From Aureobasidium sp. EXF-3400 (lineage: Eukaryota; Ascomycota; Dothideomycetes; Dothideales; Saccotheciaceae): a DNA stretch of 64,000 nucleotides. A program made the position numbers and the translations under genes. Numbering within the stretch: the first letter of the stretch is position 1; every line of letters begins with the position of its first letter. Positions 23,534-35,110 of the stretch are shown piece after piece. The notes under the pieces were generated by a model that saw only the letters and a list, made by a program, of their open reading frames with translations, was not told where the DNA came from and made no database searches. The stretch covers positions 209,125-273,124 of the forward strand of contig SWBL01000017.1 in the NCBI GenBank assembly GCA_024195585.1, in the 5' to 3' direction.

Positions 23534-24199
23534 ATGGGTTGGTGGTGGTCATCAGATTCGACAGCGGCTCATGTCGCCGAGCCTACTTACTCGGAAACAT
23601 TTCAAACACCGACGCCAGTATCAACAACGACACATAGAGAAGCGCCCAAGAAGCCTTCGCCAGACAGCGACTTCGAGGCACTATTTGCTTCGTTCGAGAA
23701 ACCCTCGACGACAACAGCCCCTACGAATTCCACACCGCAGCCTTCGGTCATAGCACAAGAGATCCAACATGTAACGCCCGCGCCAAAAGAAACACCCACA
23801 AACTACGTACCCTCGCCCTCAGGCTCAATCGAGCAACAATCAGAAAACGACGCTCCCCTCGACATCTCCCCCGAAGCCCTCTACCCACGCCAAATGTCCT
23901 GCCGTCAAGCATTCGACCAAGCATTCTACTGCCAATCCCTAGGCGGCAAGTTCAACGACATCTACCGTTACGGCGAACTGCGCAGCTGCTCGGACAACTG
24001 GAATGCCTTTTGGTTCTGCATGCGCATCAAGACTTTGCCCGACCGCGAGCGTGAAGACCGTATCAAGGAGTTCTATCAGGCAAGGGATGAAGAGAACAAG
24101 GCTGAGAAGGGCAGTTCGGAAAAGATCTGGGATTTGAGGACTGAACCCGTCAAGAAGGCTTTCTGGAGAGACCCTGATGAGGTGACTGAGAAGAACTGA
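23534..24199 (+). CDS. Emi1-like twin CX9C protein (DUF3128)
   Basis: An intronless frame of 221 residues. The first 110 residues are Pro/Thr/Ser-rich and poorly structured. The C-terminal half is a DUF3128/Emi1 domain with two CX9C motifs: CRQAFDQAFYC (C123 and C133) and CSDNWNAFWFC (C152 and C162), separated by GGKFNDIYRYGELR. Twin CX9C proteins of this fold are usually oxidised by Mia40 in the mitochondrial intermembrane space; yeast Emi1 is needed for sporulation and affects mitochondrial function. The N-terminal MGWWW has a Gly2 that might be myristoylated, which is speculative. The long disordered N-terminal extension is larger than in yeast. It is divergent from YME2. Confidence 0.85.
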   Translation: MGWWWSSDSTAAHVAEPTYSETFQTPTPVSTTTHREAPKKPSPDSDFEALFASFEKPSTTTAPTNSTPQPSVIAQEIQHVTPAPKETPTNYVPSPSGSIEQQSENDAPLDISPEALYPRQMSCRQAFDQAFYCQSLGGKFNDIYRYGELRSCSDNWNAFWFCMRIKTLPDREREDRIKEFYQARDEENKAEKGSSEKIWDLRTEPVKKAFWRDPDEVTEKN

Positions 24200-24775
24200 A
24201 TTACGCTCTTGCTCATCTATGTACTATTACTGTTGATTGGAAGATACCCAAAGGCGTTCAACAGCGCCGTCATACGAAATCATAACACCATACTCTTATA
24301 CTTGTCTGGAATATTTGAGATATATTTGCTGGAAGTCAGGATACACACGATAGAGACTTGTTTTTGGAGTGGAGTTGAATGAATTTGTTTTTCATATTTC
24401 GTAAATTTCCAAAAGCGACAGAATAATGGTCTAGTTGTCCGAACCTGTCACAAACGACAGCATTCCCAGGTCTTTCCCATCTAAATTATGTTTATATGCC
24501 AGTACCTGGACTGCCTGGTAGCTCTTTCCCAGGCACGCTTCCAAAGAGTGAGAACGAGAACATTGACGCGGTTCTGATTATCAATGGAAGCGGCGCGTGG
24601 CTTTGGGCAGCTAGGTGTAGTAGCTCTATTTCCCTGACGAGTAAGCCCAGCGCCAGATTGCGCTTGTTTGCTCTGCTGGTCCGCCCTAGGGTTTGTCTGA
24701 AGAATAAAAGAGTTCCAAGAAAGCATGCTGAACGCAAAATCGCAGTAATCAATCTTTTGTGTGTAACCCAATCAT
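24200..24775. other. Convergent 3' region, EMI1-like gene and desaturase
   Basis: 576 bp where two convergent genes end. No coding signal of its own; AT-rich near 24290-24420, as expected for 3' UTRs. Confidence 0.55.
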
Positions 24776-26260
24776 CTACTCGGCATCACTGTCACCACCA
24801 AGGGTCATGCCAGACTTGGCAGCACCGGGAGCGGAGAGCTTGGAAGGGGGAACACCAAGGCCGTTGCGGTTTCTGAAGAAAAGAACACCCTTGCCCTCAC
24901 CCTGAGCACCCTCGGAGGGCTCGACCCACTGGCACCATCTGGCGCTGTTGTACATGGCCTTGAGGAAACCAACGGGACCGTCCTTGACGTCACTGCGGTA
25001 GTGCTGGCCCATGATGGGCTTGATGGCCTCGGTAGCCTCGTCGGCGTGGTAGAAGGGAATGGTGGAGATGTAGTGGTGGAGAACGTGGGTCTCGATGATG
25101 CCGTGGAGGAGGTTGCGGCCGATGAAGCCAAACTCGCGGTCGATGGTGGCAGCGGCTCCACGAGTGAAGGTCCAGGTGTTGGCGTCGTAGTGAGGGAGCG
25201 AGGGGTCGGTGTGCTGGAGGAAGGTGATGGCGACGAGCCAATGGTTGACCCAGACGTAGGGGAGAAGGTACCAGACGAGGAGGTTCTGGAAGCCGAAGTT
25301 CTGGTAGATGAAGTAAAGGGCAGTGCAGGTCAAAGCGAGACCGATGTCAGACAGGAGGATCAGCTTCTCGTCCTTGCGCTCGTACAGAGGACTGGCGGGG
25401 TTGAAGTGGTTGACACCACCGAACCAGCCGTTGCGCTTGCCCTCACCCTTGCCTTCGGTCTGCTTGTGGTGGTTGATGTGGCCGGTGACGTTGGTGATGA
25501 GGTAAAGAGGCCAGCCGAAGAGCTGCTGCAAGATCATGTGGGTAGCGGTAGCGATAGGGGTCTCCTCCATCAGCTCGGAGAGCTCGTGGATGGCGTGGCC
25601 GACTCTGCCAGCGTAGACCTCACGGGTCTTGGGGAGGAAGACCATGTCGCGCTCCATGTTACCAGTGGCCTTGTGGTGCTTGCCGTGAGAGATCTTCCAC
25701 GAGAAGTAGGGGACGAGGAGAGCAGAGTGAAGAACCCAGCCAACGGTGTCGTTGAGGGTCTTGGAGGGAGAGAAGGCCTGGTGACCACACTCGTGAGCAA
25801 TAACCCAGAGACCGGTACCGAACAAGCCCTGGAGAACGGTGTAGAGGGCCCAGAGACCAGCTCTAACGGGAGTTGAGGGGATGTACTCGGGAGTAACAAA
25901 GTTGTGGGCGAGGAGGAAGGTGGTAGCGATGCAGACAATGTCACGGGCGATGTAGTAGAAACCGGTGGCAGCAGAGCGCTCGAAGCAGTGGGCAGGGATG
26001 GCCTCACGAATCTGCTTGATGGTGTAGTCGGGGATCTTGAACTCGTTGCCGTAGGTGTCGATCAAAGTACCGCGCTGGTCCTTGAGGACCTCACCATCAA
26101 CGGAGCCCATTGAGGACAGCGAGCTGGTCGAGGGAGAGTTGCGAGGAGAGTCGGCGGGACTGACTACCTGCGAGGGAGCAGACGAGCTGGCAACCGATTG
26201 TGCTGTGGCAGAGCGCTGAACAGCGCCCCTCTGTACGGGGAGAGCAGTGGTAGATGCCAT
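24776..26260 (-). CDS. Delta-12 fatty acid desaturase (oleate to linoleate)
   Basis: An intronless frame of 494 residues. It has the three His boxes of membrane desaturases: HECGH at 156-160, HGKHH at 192-196 and HVLHH at 392-396, plus HINHH at 261-265. Four membrane helices fall in two pairs. The pattern THVLHHYISTIPFYHADEAT is typical of fungal delta-12 enzymes (OdeA/FAD2 type), which put a second double bond into oleoyl chains of ER phospholipids using cytochrome b5. The first 50 residues are Ser/Ala-rich and variable. Codon use is strongly biased toward C/G at third positions, unlike several neighbours, suggesting high expression, and this creates a long open frame on the other strand (25001-25876) that is not a gene. 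Confidence 0.95.
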   Translation of the reverse strand: MASTTALPVQRGAVQRSATAQSVASSSAPSQVVSPADSPRNSPSTSSLSSMGSVDGEVLKDQRGTLIDTYGNEFKIPDYTIKQIREAIPAHCFERSAATGFYYIARDIVCIATTFLLAHNFVTPEYIPSTPVRAGLWALYTVLQGLFGTGLWVIAHECGHQAFSPSKTLNDTVGWVLHSALLVPYFSWKISHGKHHKATGNMERDMVFLPKTREVYAGRVGHAIHELSELMEETPIATATHMILQQLFGWPLYLITNVTGHINHHKQTEGKGEGKRNGWFGGVNHFNPASPLYERKDEKLILLSDIGLALTCTALYFIYQNFGFQNLLVWYLLPYVWVNHWLVAITFLQHTDPSLPHYDANTWTFTRGAAATIDREFGFIGRNLLHGIIETHVLHHYISTIPFYHADEATEAIKPIMGQHYRSDVKDGPVGFLKAMYNSARWCQWVEPSEGAQGEGKGVLFFRNRNGLGVPPSKLSAPGAAKSGMTLGGDSDAE

Positions 26261-27697
26261 TGTGAAGGTTGTGAAAGTGAAAGACGTATGAGCGAGAGCT
26301 CAATTGGGGGAATTGACAATTATAAGGAGAGGCAGAGACGGGACAAGCCAAGCAGAAAAGCGAGTTGCCGTGTCGAGTGGGGAGAGGTGCAACAAGACTT
26401 GTTGGGAGAGAGGCAGAAACAAGTTGAAGCCTGTAGGCGAATGGCAGAACGAATGAGCGAGCAGGATGCAAGAGAAGGACAGGAGGAGTCTCGGGTTTTA
26501 ATCGACACGGACACGGTGTCGTTGTGCGGTCTGAAAATTGACAATAATTGTCCCCAAGCTCTTATTCGCCCACGCGCTAGAAGCGATGACCCTGGAAGGC
26601 GAGAACTTCCAGAGCCACAGATTAACCTCGGGAAATCGTGCGTTTCATGCCATCTGGATGACCATCGAACCTTCCCAACATTTATCCTCTATTTGCTGCT
26701 TCCACCTCTGCCACCTTATCAAACGCTATTTTCTCACCTGTACATAGTCCTCGTGCTCTGCCTGTGGCTTCTCACTGTGCGTCTTGACTCTCATGCCTAC
26801 AGCTTTAGTCGTCAATCCTTGCTCGTCCTGCTGGGATTCTTCCGAGCGGCGAATTCCATAAGATGGGCGATCGCGTCCCCACAAGTTGAAGCAAGCCCCT
26901 TTGCGAAAGGCTCAAGCGCGGTGAAGCGCCCCAACAGCATCTCTGCTGATCTCTCCTGTTCGTCCTTGGCATTATTCCTAATTGCCCCGACCTTCGACCT
27001 TCTGCCTCCCTTGAATGCAGCCTTCCGCCGCCGGTACATTGGTCTGGGGGACACGGGTGTGGCTCTCGCGTCTCCATTCCTTACACCCGCCGTCCTTGAT
27101 CGATCATCGATACGTACGGGCGTTGGCATACTGACGCTGCTTTTTGCGGGCCAGTCTTGGAGAGCTTTGGAGCCGCCGGCACGATTGACCCAACATCTGT
27201 GCTTCCTTCCCATGGCCGTTCGAGATGCTTCAGAACTCGTACCACTTTCGGTGAATGCCTTTTTGCTTTTTGTCAGGTCGCAGCAACTGTCGTTCCCCTG
27301 GCCTGCTGTGCATCTGACTCTTGGGAACATGCAGGACATGATGCACACTGCACAATTGGAGTATTTCTTGCGAAACCCCTCACGGCAGCATTGTTGGGAC
27401 GGCGTTCGCTGTCTGTTGATGACATTGAACCTTGTCCTTACAGCGGCGCAGTACATCTTCCCCTCGTCATTCACTGTTGATATCCTTTTCACATGGACAG
27501 CGATACTGTTGGGTGGTATGACGTCCACTCTCACGAGCTTGTCATGTGTTATTCATGTGTCTGTATCTCTGTACTTTTATATGCAGCTGTGGCTCCCAAA
27601 ACCCAGGGCCAACTTTTCTGATCCAATCAGTGTATCCATCTCCAATATCCCTCTCCTCCGGCTGGTTGACACCGGGTATATACTCGTAGTAACGTAA
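26198..27697 (+). other. Unexplained 499-codon open frame overlapping the desaturase 5' end; probably not a gene
   Basis: The plus strand is open for 1.5 kb from within the desaturase N-terminal coding region (antisense) through its upstream region. The translation shows no domain, repeats short hydrophobic runs (LYLLLPPLPPYQTLFSHLYI), and has composition unlike neighbouring proteins. A 240-codon frame on the opposite strand overlaps it. I read this mainly as desaturase promoter and leader. A lineage-specific gene or long antisense transcript cannot be excluded. Confidence 0.2.
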
Positions 27698-27817
27698 ACA
27701 CATAGCTCCCAAAATGTTGAATATCCTTTGACGCCATGCATGAAATCCTTTCGTTAGAGCTTCAATCAATCCAATCGTGCCTCTACACCCCCACACCCAT
27801 GTCAGTTATCTAGACAC
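26261..27817. other. Desaturase upstream region and downstream flank of the MetE-like gene
   Basis: 1.55 kb with no recognised gene. The desaturase leader is purine-rich on the plus strand (CT-rich on the coding strand). A CCTCGG word lies at 26626-26631; one copy is not evidence of a fatty-acid regulator site. Confidence 0.45.
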
Positions 27818-29058
27818 TTAGGCGCGGTCGGGCCAGAGCTCGTTTGCGACCTGCTTGACAAGGTTGAGCTTGGCGAACATCTTGTCCTCGGTCATGGCCT
27901 CGGCACCAACACCAGTGCTGGCGAAACCGCACTGGGGGCTGATACCAATGCACTCCATGGCCTGCTCACGGCTGACGCCCTGACCCTTGGCAATGATGTC
28001 GGCGGCCTCGAGGACCTTCTCCTTCATCTCTTTGGCATCCTCAAGGTCGGCGACCTTGGTGCTGACGACACCGAGAACGACGTTCTTGTTCTTGGGGAGG
28101 AAGCGGAGGGGCTCGAAGCCACCGCTGCGGGAGTCATCGTACTCGAGGTAGAAGGTGTCGTAGTTGAGGGTCTTGAAGAATCTCTCGGCGATTTGCTCGT
28201 ACGAGCCCTGGGAGAAGTGCATCGACTTGGAGAAGTTACCTGTACAAGATTAGTATACTGATCACTGCTGTTTGTAGGGCGATATAGCTTACCTCTGCAG
28301 ATGTGGAGACCAACGTGGAGACCCTCGGGGCGGCCCTCGAGACAGTCGTTGTGGGCCTTGCAGTACAGGTCGAAGAGCTTGTCGGGGTCGACACCGTCGG
28401 CCTTGAGGCCCTCGAGCATGTCCTTGGAGCAGAAGTAGGCAAGAGTGGGGTCATCGATCTGGATGCTCTTGAGGCCAGCGTCGTGCAGGACCTTGAACTC
28501 CTTCTTGTAGGCGGCGGCCAGGTCGGCGAAGAAAGCATCATCGGTGGGGTAGACCTCCTTGGGGTAGCACTTGCCGGGAGCAAGACGGAGATGGAAGTAG
28601 GGAGCCGGGGGCATGGTGAACTTGCACTGGTCCCACTGCGACTCGGGGACCTGCGACTTGAGGTACTCCCACTTCTTGAGGTAGGGGCTGTGCTTGTACT
28701 CAATCTTGCCGTTGCAGACGACAGTCATGGGGTACTTGAGGCCGGCCTTCTTCAGGGCAGCAATTGGGGGAGCAGAGAGTCTGTAAAGGTCCCAGGGAGC
28801 GTCATCGACCTCCTCGAAGCCGTCAAGCTCCTCGAAGAAGCCACCGAAGTAGACCTTGCGGTCGTACTCGCCCGAGCAAATGGGACGGACACCCTCATCT
28901 TGCTGGCGCTTGACAATGTGGGTGATGGCCTTGTGCTCAGCAGCCTCGAGCTCAGAGTCCGAGATCTGCTTGTTGGCAGCCTTGGTCTTGGCCTCCTGGA
29001 GGTCGGCAGGACGGAGGAGAGAGCCAATGTGCTCGGCGTGGAAGGGAAGTCTGACCAT
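27818..29058 (-). CDS. Short MetE-like (cobalamin-independent methionine synthase C-terminal domain) methyltransferase
   Basis: Spliced model: exon 29058-28293, intron 28292-28240 (53 bp), exon 28239-27818; 395 residues. The whole protein corresponds to one UROD/MetE-like TIM barrel; the N-terminal half of full MetE (about 760 residues) is absent. The zinc and homocysteine ligands are kept: His252 and Cys254 in GLHICRG, Glu288 in YLEYDDSRSG and Cys359 in SPQCGFAST. The N terminus LPFHAEHIGSLLRPADL resembles the VGSFLRP start of barrel-only MetE paralogues. It is therefore probably an active thiol methyltransferase, but the methyl donor and acceptor are unknown. Strong C-ending codon bias suggests high expression. 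It may or may not make methionine. Confidence 0.87.
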
Positions 29059-30081
29059 GTTTGCGATGTGTATGACTTTGGTTGTGGAAGGGAAAGAGGA
29101 AGAAAGCTACAGAGTCCATTCATCGATATACATATGCCCCTCCATGGCGTAAAATGAGAAGTACCGAATAATTGCAAGCAAGCCGTATCAACTGCCGCTT
29201 TGCGGCCTTCGCCCTAGCTTCGCTGAGTTTTGTCCATTCTATGACAGCCCACGCTTGTTATCATACCAGTTCTTAGGTAATACTCGTCCTTCTAATTGCT
29301 TTCGAAGCCGAATGCGACCAGATCGCCTACATTTCATTTACCTGGAGCTCTACTCGCCTTCTCGTAGCAGGACCGATAGCGGTCAGCACCGACCGAGGTG
29401 TCAAACCTTCTTCGCCTTTACCCTGAGAAACTTTTTGAGCCGCACCCAAGCGTTGCCCCGCCATGTGCTGCGTGATTCAACCGCTGTCTGTCTTGCAAGA
29501 CTGCTGACCTTTGAATTAGCATAACACAACAAGAGAGGAATGATTACTCGCTATGGTCATGTATTATGAGACAAATCATGATTTTGTTTCAGCTTGATCT
29601 CGAGTTTGGGCCAAATAGTAGAAAGTGCTGCAATATTTTGAAAATGAGGGGTGGTTTCTCTGCAGCACACCATAGCTTCCACAACATCTGTAAATGAAAA
29701 TGGAACTTTCTGTGTTGCACCTTTAAATCATCTCCGCATAACTCAATGGCAGCATAACAGGGATGAGCGAAAGCTAGGAGACTGCGCATGAAGCCTCTGT
29801 GAGATGTAAGTGCAAGAATGGTGGCGTGGGAGCATGATGAATTGAAGAACAGGGTCACTACCGAAGCAAGCTGGACTTGAGAAAAACAAAACACGGAAAT
29901 TGTTACGATTACACAATCTGTGCATGCAAGTAAGAAGAACAGACACGAAAAGAGTCAGAGAATGATATCATGAGCATGTAGCATTATCAATTGTATCTGT
30001 ATGCCAGACTAAATACGCCAGCCAGAGAACAGCATCTACGCTATTCCAACATGCCTCTTACTCCATCCCAGCCTACTCGTC
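29059..30081. other. Intergenic, MetE-like promoter and YTA7 3' side
   Basis: 1 kb with only short frames on both strands and no family resemblance. The part next to 29059 should be the promoter of the MetE-like gene (CTTTCTTCC-rich leader on the minus strand). Confidence 0.5.
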
Positions 30082-33000
30082 CTACTCGTCTTGGCTGGGC
30101 GCCAGAATGGCCTGGCACTCCTCAATATCCCGAATAGTCTCGTTAAAGGTGTCAGATACTGCCGAGGCGGCGTGGTTGCGGTTCCAATCGCCCTTGGTTC
30201 TCCAGATCGCATCCATGATATTGGCCATAACCTGCTCCAGCTGTTCGACATTCAGTCCACTCGACTTGCGCACCATTTGGTCGTCAAGACTTTGCAGGAG
30301 ACCTTGATCCGCCTGGATGAGCTGCGGCTCATTAAGCAATGCTTGGACTGTGAATGAGTGGTGGTGAGGTTGGCTGCTTGGTGGTGGTGGACCCATAGTC
30401 CTCTGTGGCGATGACTGCGACGGCTGCGAACCGTACATGTCTGGTGGCTGTGTGTTAGGCAATTGGCTACCGCCCTCAAGATGGGGCAGGGCACTGAAGT
30501 CTGGAGCATCATCGTTGCGCACGCCGTTGGAAGAGGCGTTCGTAATGATCGAGTACGGAGCACTACTCCTGTGACTGTGGGTGCTTGTCTTTTGGCCTGA
30601 GCTGGTAGAAGACGCGCTGTTATAGTAGTCTTGGTGTGCTGAGCCAGGCGCCATCCGTGTCAATGCACTGGTCTGCGTATGTGTGTGGTATGGCTGTGTG
30701 CCTTGTGCTGATGGAGTTCCGTATGGTTGAATGAATCCAGCGCGTTCTTGAGGATTCACGAGGGAAACGTCCTGACTATCAGGCATCTCAGGCTCATCGT
30801 GTGACCCAGAGGGGATGCTTGAGCCATTCGTATAACCATTGGACAAAGGGCTAGGTCCAAGAGGCTTTGCTGGCGTGAATGGATGCAACATTCGTGGACC
30901 AGGCACATGCTCCCCAAGATGAACGGGTCCAGTAGACTGCTCGGTAATGGTGTTGGAAACATTGGGTGGTACGTTCGGCCTGATGATAGGCACCTCGTGT
31001 CCTTCTTCCTTGGCCGTCTCGATTTGCGCTTCTTCACGAGCTAGCTCGCGATGGTAGACAGCCTCACACTCGGCGACCAGTACAGGATTTATCGCCTCGA
31101 GATTCATCATGTCAACTTCGACGTTCGCCAGCATTTCGTTAGCCTTGAGTAAGCGTTCTTGATCGCCACTGTTCTTTGCGTCCTTGGCAAGTGCTCTGAT
31201 GTCTGTGAGGAAGTCCTTGGGCCGCTTGTAGTATCCGTTCGACAGACGCTTCTCGATGGTGACAATTTCCAGATTGTAGTATTGCTTGCCAGTTGCGGTT
31301 TCAAGTAGAACCGTAGTGCCCTTTGCATCCTTGGATATCTCGAAGGGTCTAAGCTGTTGCGCTGCCTCACGATCCAGATCGGTTGTAACGACGCTGGGAT
31401 CTTGCTCGTCATAGAGATAGCCAATGAGGTTTTCGTCTATGACACCAGTTCTGAACTTCTTGTACTTGAGCTTGATCTGGTCCATGACTGGTTGGATTAG
31501 CAGTTTGAGATTGTTGAGTGTGAAACGGTCCTTTTTCTTTTGTGCCTTGAGCTCTGTCTTGCTTGGTGCCTTTGGTTGTTCCTCTAGGATAGGTGCCTCA
31601 GGCAGGACTGGCAAGATGCGCTTCTTGCGGTTTTCTGGCTGGGGAAACTCTGCAGGTGATTGACGAATGTAGTTCATTGCCTTGCTGAAGAACTCTCTGC
31701 GTGCCATCTGTACGCGATTGTCAGTACTCTGTATGAACGCTCTGTCGAAAACAAAACTTACTTCTCCAGGTCTGTCCAAGACAAAGTAGTTCTTTCTTGA
31801 ACGGCTGAAAAGCTCCCTCATCATTTCATGATTGGGGCTGGATTCATTCGACCTCAGTTCCATCACTCCGAGCACCAGTACCGGATCTGTGGGGGCCAAG
31901 GTCCTCAAGAGACCATTGAAAGTCTTGATGGCCTGTTGTCCCATTGTCTCATACCAGATGTCAATGCTGGGGAGATAGATGACACTAGGCTTGTGGCGTT
32001 TGACTTCCTCGAACAGTTGAACGATGGCCGCTTCAGGTGACTGTAGAAATGTTAGCTTGATCAGACTACCTTGCATATCACAAACTTACCCTTGTTGAGT
32101 CCTTGAGCAACGTTGACATGTCGAACGATTGTACATGAAGTCCTTCGAACTTGGCCAACAATGCAGCACTGATGTATTGCTGACCCATGCCTTCAAGACC
32201 ACTGATGAGCAATCTTGGGCGGTTGATCCTGGAGCTTTCAAACTCTCGCTGTAGGTTCTCCTTTTCGAAACCGTTCTCGTCATCTCGATCGTCATACATG
32301 GCTTCTTCTAATGCAGTTGTCGGCTTCTTCTGGGGAATAATATCGTCGATTATGGCCGAAACTTTCGCAAGCGCATCTCTGAGCAGAGGCTCAACGTTGG
32401 GTTTCAACGCTGAAGCACCCGAAGCTGCAGATCGCTCAGAGGAAGGTACGATCTTGTTGACAGAAATCATAAAGTCCTTGGCTTTGACCCTGATTTGCGA
32501 AGGGTCAATGAGCAGCTTCTTGTTGCTTGAATAGATCTGAGGGAAGGTTCCTTGCACGGCGTTCAAAGCAGCTTCTGTACACAGCGAACGAAGATCTGCA
32601 CCGCCATATCCTTTGGTCAAAGCTGCAAGTTGATCCTTGAACTCTGGTTTCAATGGAGGCTCCCATCCTTTAGTGTGGATGTCGAGAATTGCGCGACGAG
32701 CTTTGACGTTAGGAAGAGGGAAATAGAACTCTCTGTCGAAACGACCTGGACGACGTAAAGCAGGGTCGACTGAGTCAGGTCGATTGGTGGCACCAATCAC
32801 AATAACTTGACCTCGGCCGTCCATACCATCCATCAGAGCGAGAAGTGTGGCAACAATCGATGCATGAATCTGCTCTTGCTTGCTTGATCGAACAGGTGCT
32901 AGACCATCAATCTCGTCGAAGAAGATGATACTTGGCTGTGTCTTTCTTGCCTCTTCGAAGAGCAATCTCAACTGTCTTTCAGCTTCTCCAACCCACTTGC

Positions 33001-35110
33001 TCAGTGCATCAGCACCTTTGCGCATGTAGAACGTGACTTTCTTGCCATGTGTGCTGACACTAGAAGCAAGTGCTCTTGCGAGTAGTGTTTTACCAGTTCC
33101 AGGAGGTCCGTGGAACAAGACACCACGAGGTGGGGTAACCTTGAACGTTTGGAAGATCTCTGGGTACATGAGTGGAAGCTGGACCATTTCCTTGAGTCTG
33201 TCGATATGGTCTTCAAGACCTCCAACACCGTCAAAGTTGACATTCGGGTCGACGCCCAAGGGATCAGCATCAGCCAAGGCCTTCTTGTCCTTGACCTTTC
33301 CGAAGTTGGACAAACCACCAGCATTTGCAGCACCGGCATCTGCGTTGTGACTCTGTGGAAAAAGACCAGGCGCAGAACCGGCGGTTGGTGTCATGCCCAC
33401 AGCACCTCCAACACCGCGAGGCATTTTCTGAGCCATGTCGTCGTCGCTACTATCAGAGTCGGCTCCTCCAGCAGCTTCTGCGCCTTCACCACCAAAGATA
33501 GGCGCGGGACCACCAGCGCCACCGAAAGGACCCAAAGTCGAGAACAGAGATCTCCAAGGTCCCGCTGCACGACGATTTCGCTGAGATGTTGTCGGTGCGA
33601 CTGCTTCCTCCTCATCTGCCTGATGAATTTCAGGTCGGAAGATGCGGTAATCGGGTCTGTTGCTCCTGTTGCGCAGAGTTGTGCCTTCGAACACGATGTC
33701 ATCGCGCCTGCTGCGACGAGGGCGTTTGTTGCGACGCCTATCTTCATGTAGCTCATCAGCTTCGTCGGCAATCTCATCTGGGTCGAGCTGATGTTCTTCT
33801 GACGAATCACGCGAACGTTTGGTAGCTGTACGTCGAGAGCGCCTGGGACGGCCACCACCACTACTCGAGTCATCACTCTTCTGGTTCTTCTTTGGCGAGA
33901 TCTGCAGTTCGTCGGCGCTGGAAGCCTCTTCACCTGGAGGTTCAAAGTCGCTACTAGCTTCACCATTCGATTTACGCGTTCGTGGCCGAAGTCGACGTCC
34001 TTCGCGACCTCGCTGTGGCGGACTTTCGGTCTTCTGCTGTGACTGGACAAGAAGGTCAGACGCAACCAAACCTTCTGGCAGTGTCACTTGGCTTACCCTC
34101 AGTTTGCGCTTGTTCTTATTAATCGGTCCCTCATCCTCATCCTCATCGTCATCCTCCCCTTCGGCATCAGCTTCCTCTTCAGCTGGCTCTGGTTCATCCA
34201 TGCGTACATCTGAGACAAAGGGAGACGCGGCTCCAGCTGGATCGTCTTCTTCTTCATCCTCCTCCTCCTTGGGTGCAGGCTCGGCATACGCGCGCAATTC
34301 TCTGTCGAAAGATTCGGGAACTTCGCCATAATCTTGAGAGGCGGGAATTTCTTCTTGAGAAACCTCCATGATTGCACTGACAGTAGTAGGTGGTGGCTTT
34401 TTGTGACCTTTGCTTCTTGTATTTCTAGCAGACTGCAATTGAGGATCGGGCGTGAAGGATGTTTGACGGGCACCTTGGGCGTGGGCATGCTTGCCGGAGT
34501 CACCAAGCGCTACCAAAGGCTCTTGCAGTTGCGAGGCGCGACTGCTGCGTCTGGTCGACATGCCAAAGCCTTCAGCGGCAGGCGTTGTACCACGTACCGA
34601 TATTCTGGCGCTGTTCGCCCTTGTTGTTCTACGAGGATTGCTCATCTTTCCTGTGTCCCTGAAGACTTCCAACTTTTCTGGCGCGACCTTGAGCTTGAGG
34701 ATAAACGAACGTGTGGCGGGCCTTGGCTGCGGCAGTTGCGCGATGGCGTCGTCGCTTCCTTCAGCGTCTTCGTCGGATTCGGCGTATTGAACTGGGGCGC
34801 GAGCGGCCTTGCGTTGCCTGCGCTTGCCAGGACCTGGCGAATCGTCCTCGTCCTCGGAACCGGAGCTTTCCTCAATGCTATCTTCGTCGAAAGAACCCTC
34901 GTTATCGTCGCTATCGTCGACGACTCCGTCACTACCGTAGTCGTCTCTTCGTTGGCGTTTGCGCGAGTTGTGTGATTTGGACTTCTTAGGACGTGCGCTT
35001 CTCACTTTCTTGGGAGACGAATTGACATGGGCGTCGTCGTAGTCTCCGTCGTCAGAATCACTCTTGGTGAAGTCTTCGGGACGTCTGAACGAGCGCGGAC
35101 GCTTGGTCAT
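30082..35110 (-). CDS. YTA7: Yta7/ATAD2 chromatin AAA+ ATPase with a degenerate bromodomain
   Basis: Spliced model: exons 35110-32090, 32040-31762 and 31707-30082; 1641 residues. The first ~560 residues are acidic and basic low-complexity (chromatin or histone binding). AAA1 is intact: GPPGTGKT near 667, IIFFDEIDGLAP near 727 and GATNRPDSVDPALRRPGRFDR. AAA2 is degenerate: GLEGMGQQ replaces Walker A and VIYLPSIDIW replaces Walker B. A diverged bromodomain follows (LKYKKFRTGV, then after a ~70-residue insert DFLTDIRALAKDAKNSGDQ), with no Asn where acetyl-lysine readers have YN. A long disordered Ser/Pro/Gln tail ends in a short helix. Yta7 unfolds or evicts H3-H4 and tunes nucleosome density. 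The 54-bp second intron is a multiple of three and is readable through, so callers may keep it as coding. Confidence 0.95.

Noticed and set aside
25001..25876. 291-codon plus-strand frame antisense to the desaturase
   Set aside because: Product is a Val/Glu/Gly-rich mirror of C/G-ending codons in the desaturase; classic shadow frame.
28303..29157. 284-codon plus-strand frame opposite the MetE-like gene
   Set aside because: Val/Leu/Glu-rich shadow caused by strong codon bias of the real gene on the minus strand.
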